A stretch of DNA of 33,262 nucleotides from contig JASEES010000013.1 of the NCBI GenBank assembly GCA_030019395.1, positions 1 to 33,262 of the forward strand. Reading direction: 5' to 3'. How positions within the stretch are numbered: position 1 is the first letter of the stretch; the number at the start of each line of letters is the position of its first letter. Shown here one piece after another: positions 32,458 through 33,262 of the stretch. This stretch comes from Methanolinea sp. (GTDB lineage: Archaea > Halobacteriota > Methanomicrobia > Methanomicrobiales > Methanospirillaceae). The notes beneath the pieces were generated by a model. That model saw only the letters and a program-made list of their open reading frames with translations, did not search any database and was not told the DNA's origin. A program made the position numbers and the translations under genes.

Positions 32458-33262
32458 TTGCCCGATATCCAGTCCACGCTCCCGGATGTGCGTATCAACC
32501 TCACCAGGGTCGGGGTCAAAAACGTCAAGAAGCTCGTCGAAGTCTCCCGTCCGGAGAAGAGGCCGGTCATATTCATCTCCAATTTCGACGTCTTCGTCGA
32601 TCTTCCCGGGAGCCTCAAGGGTGCAAACCTTTCGCGCAACTTCGAGGTCATCGACGAGGTCCTCCAGCAGGCAATCGACGGTGAAGTCAAGGAGATCGAG
32701 AACCTCTGCAGCGTTGTTGCACGAAAGCTCCTCGACCGCCACGAATACGCCGACAGGACCGAGGTCCTCATGAACAGCCAGTTCATGGTCAAGAGAGAGA
32801 CCCCCATTTCCCGGACTCACTGCCACGAGGTCGTGAAGGTTCATGCGCGTGCGGTCGCCCGGCGGACGTTCCGCGAACCCATCGTCAGGAAGAGCATCGG
32901 TGCCGAAGTGACGGGTATGACGGCCTGCCCGTGTGCTCAGGACATCATGAAGGAGAGAGCAATATCTGTCCTCCAGGGACTCGGCATTCCGGACGAAAAA
33001 ATCGAACTCTTCCTCCAGGAGGTCCCGATGGCAACCCACAACCAGAGGGGAAGGGGTTTCCTCTGCATCGAGATTGATGACGACCAGCACGTGAAACTGG
33101 AAAAGATCATCACCATCCTGAAAGAGTCCATGAGCTCCTCGATTTTCGAACTGCTCAAGCGGAGCGATGAGAGCTACGTCGTCCTCAATGCGCACAAGAA
33201 CCCCCGGTTCGTGGAAGACTGCGTCCGCGAGATTGCCAAGAAGGTCATCCATGAGTTCCATG
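32458..33262 (+). CDS. mptA: GTP cyclohydrolase MptA (partial, runs off the right edge)
   Basis: Iron-dependent GTP cyclohydrolase that opens the tetrahydromethanopterin pathway by forming the dihydroneopterin cyclic phosphate. 268 codons are present without a stop. The frame is clear: DIQSTLPDVRINLTRVGVKN, then FDVFVDLPGSLKGANLSRNFEVIDE, SRTHCHEVVKV, and VTGMTACPCAQDIM with the conserved cysteines, and EVPMATHNQRGRG. In this frame no ATG or GTG precedes the conserved start; the first usable codon is TTG 32458 (giving M-PDIQS). A competing short frame, ATG 32379 or 32415 to TGA 32454-32456, ends one base before the TTG. Perhaps 40 C-terminal residues lie outside the window. Confidence 0.92.
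   Translation, partial: MPDIQSTLPDVRINLTRVGVKNVKKLVEVSRPEKRPVIFISNFDVFVDLPGSLKGANLSRNFEVIDEVLQQAIDGEVKEIENLCSVVARKLLDRHEYADRTEVLMNSQFMVKRETPISRTHCHEVVKVHARAVARRTFREPIVRKSIGAEVTGMTACPCAQDIMKERAISVLQGLGIPDEKIELFLQEVPMATHNQRGRGFLCIEIDDDQHVKLEKIITILKESMSSSIFELLKRSDESYVVLNAHKNPRFVEDCVREIAKKVIHEFH

Noticed and set aside
32368-33261. 297-codon open frame on the minus strand
   Set aside because: Exact antisense of mptA, whose plus-strand frame carries the conserved motifs; the mirror frame is rich in E/D/L only because of codon complementarity.

Overview
The window reads as chromosomal core sequence from a methanogenic archaeon, most likely of the order Methanomicrobiales. Euryarchaeal marks include aIF2-beta, aEF-1beta, RpoL, a Nop5/fibrillarin pair, Cbf5 and an archaeal 7S (SRP) RNA. 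Methanogen marks are MptA (methanopterin) and an MfnE-like kinase (methanofuran). The DNA is GC-rich, genes are tightly packed with many ATGA/GTGA overlaps, tRNAs lack encoded CCA, and TATA-like boxes sit about 25 bases ahead of several transcripts. No prophage, insertion sequence or CRISPR array was seen. Genus-level placement is not possible from reading alone.

Layout. 1-2511: thymidylate synthase, tRNA-Gln, then the box C/D RNP pair flpA-nop5 (minus). 2566-5462: a TctA-like membrane protein (minus) divergent from hemD-cbf5. 5594-9018: tRNA-Ser, an orphan beta-class DNA methyltransferase coupled to iorAB (minus), then tRNA-Ile(GAT). 9061-11458: two lineage-type hypothetical genes and an MtaB-type methylthiotransferase. 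11668-14176: nadX-nadA-nadC, a complete aspartate-to-NaMN route with 4-base overlaps. 14340-16708: a HEAT-repeat protein, a membrane-anchored nuclease-like protein, and a minus-strand pair of degenerate signalling proteins (His-less kinase-like membrane protein plus Walker-A-less KaiC-like protein). 16849-19535: a membrane-anchored OB-fold protein, a twin-palindrome operator candidate, two overlapping HTH genes, and a membrane-anchored lamin-tail/phospholipase-D nuclease. 19606-21660: mfnE, a 53-aa zinc-ribbon gene, EF-1beta, malate dehydrogenase. 21685-21997: the 7S/SRP RNA (minus). 22012-23945: a zinc-ribbon methyltransferase-like gene, a two-tRNA operon (Asn, then CAT anticodon), a winged-helix gene and a small membrane protein. 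24008-28437: two tandem M24 metallopeptidases, an AAA ATPase, an MBL hydrolase and rpoL. 28520-33262: aIF2-beta with a TRAM tail, purL, ilvC, and the 5' part of mptA, which runs off the right edge.

Most of the window is housekeeping: RNA modification and its guide-RNP machinery, translation, cofactor synthesis and ferredoxin-linked metabolism. The least explained parts are the OB-fold/HTH/PLD locus with its double palindrome, and the pair of catalytically degenerate signalling proteins beside it. With the SRP RNA counted, no stretch over 300 bases is without a gene.
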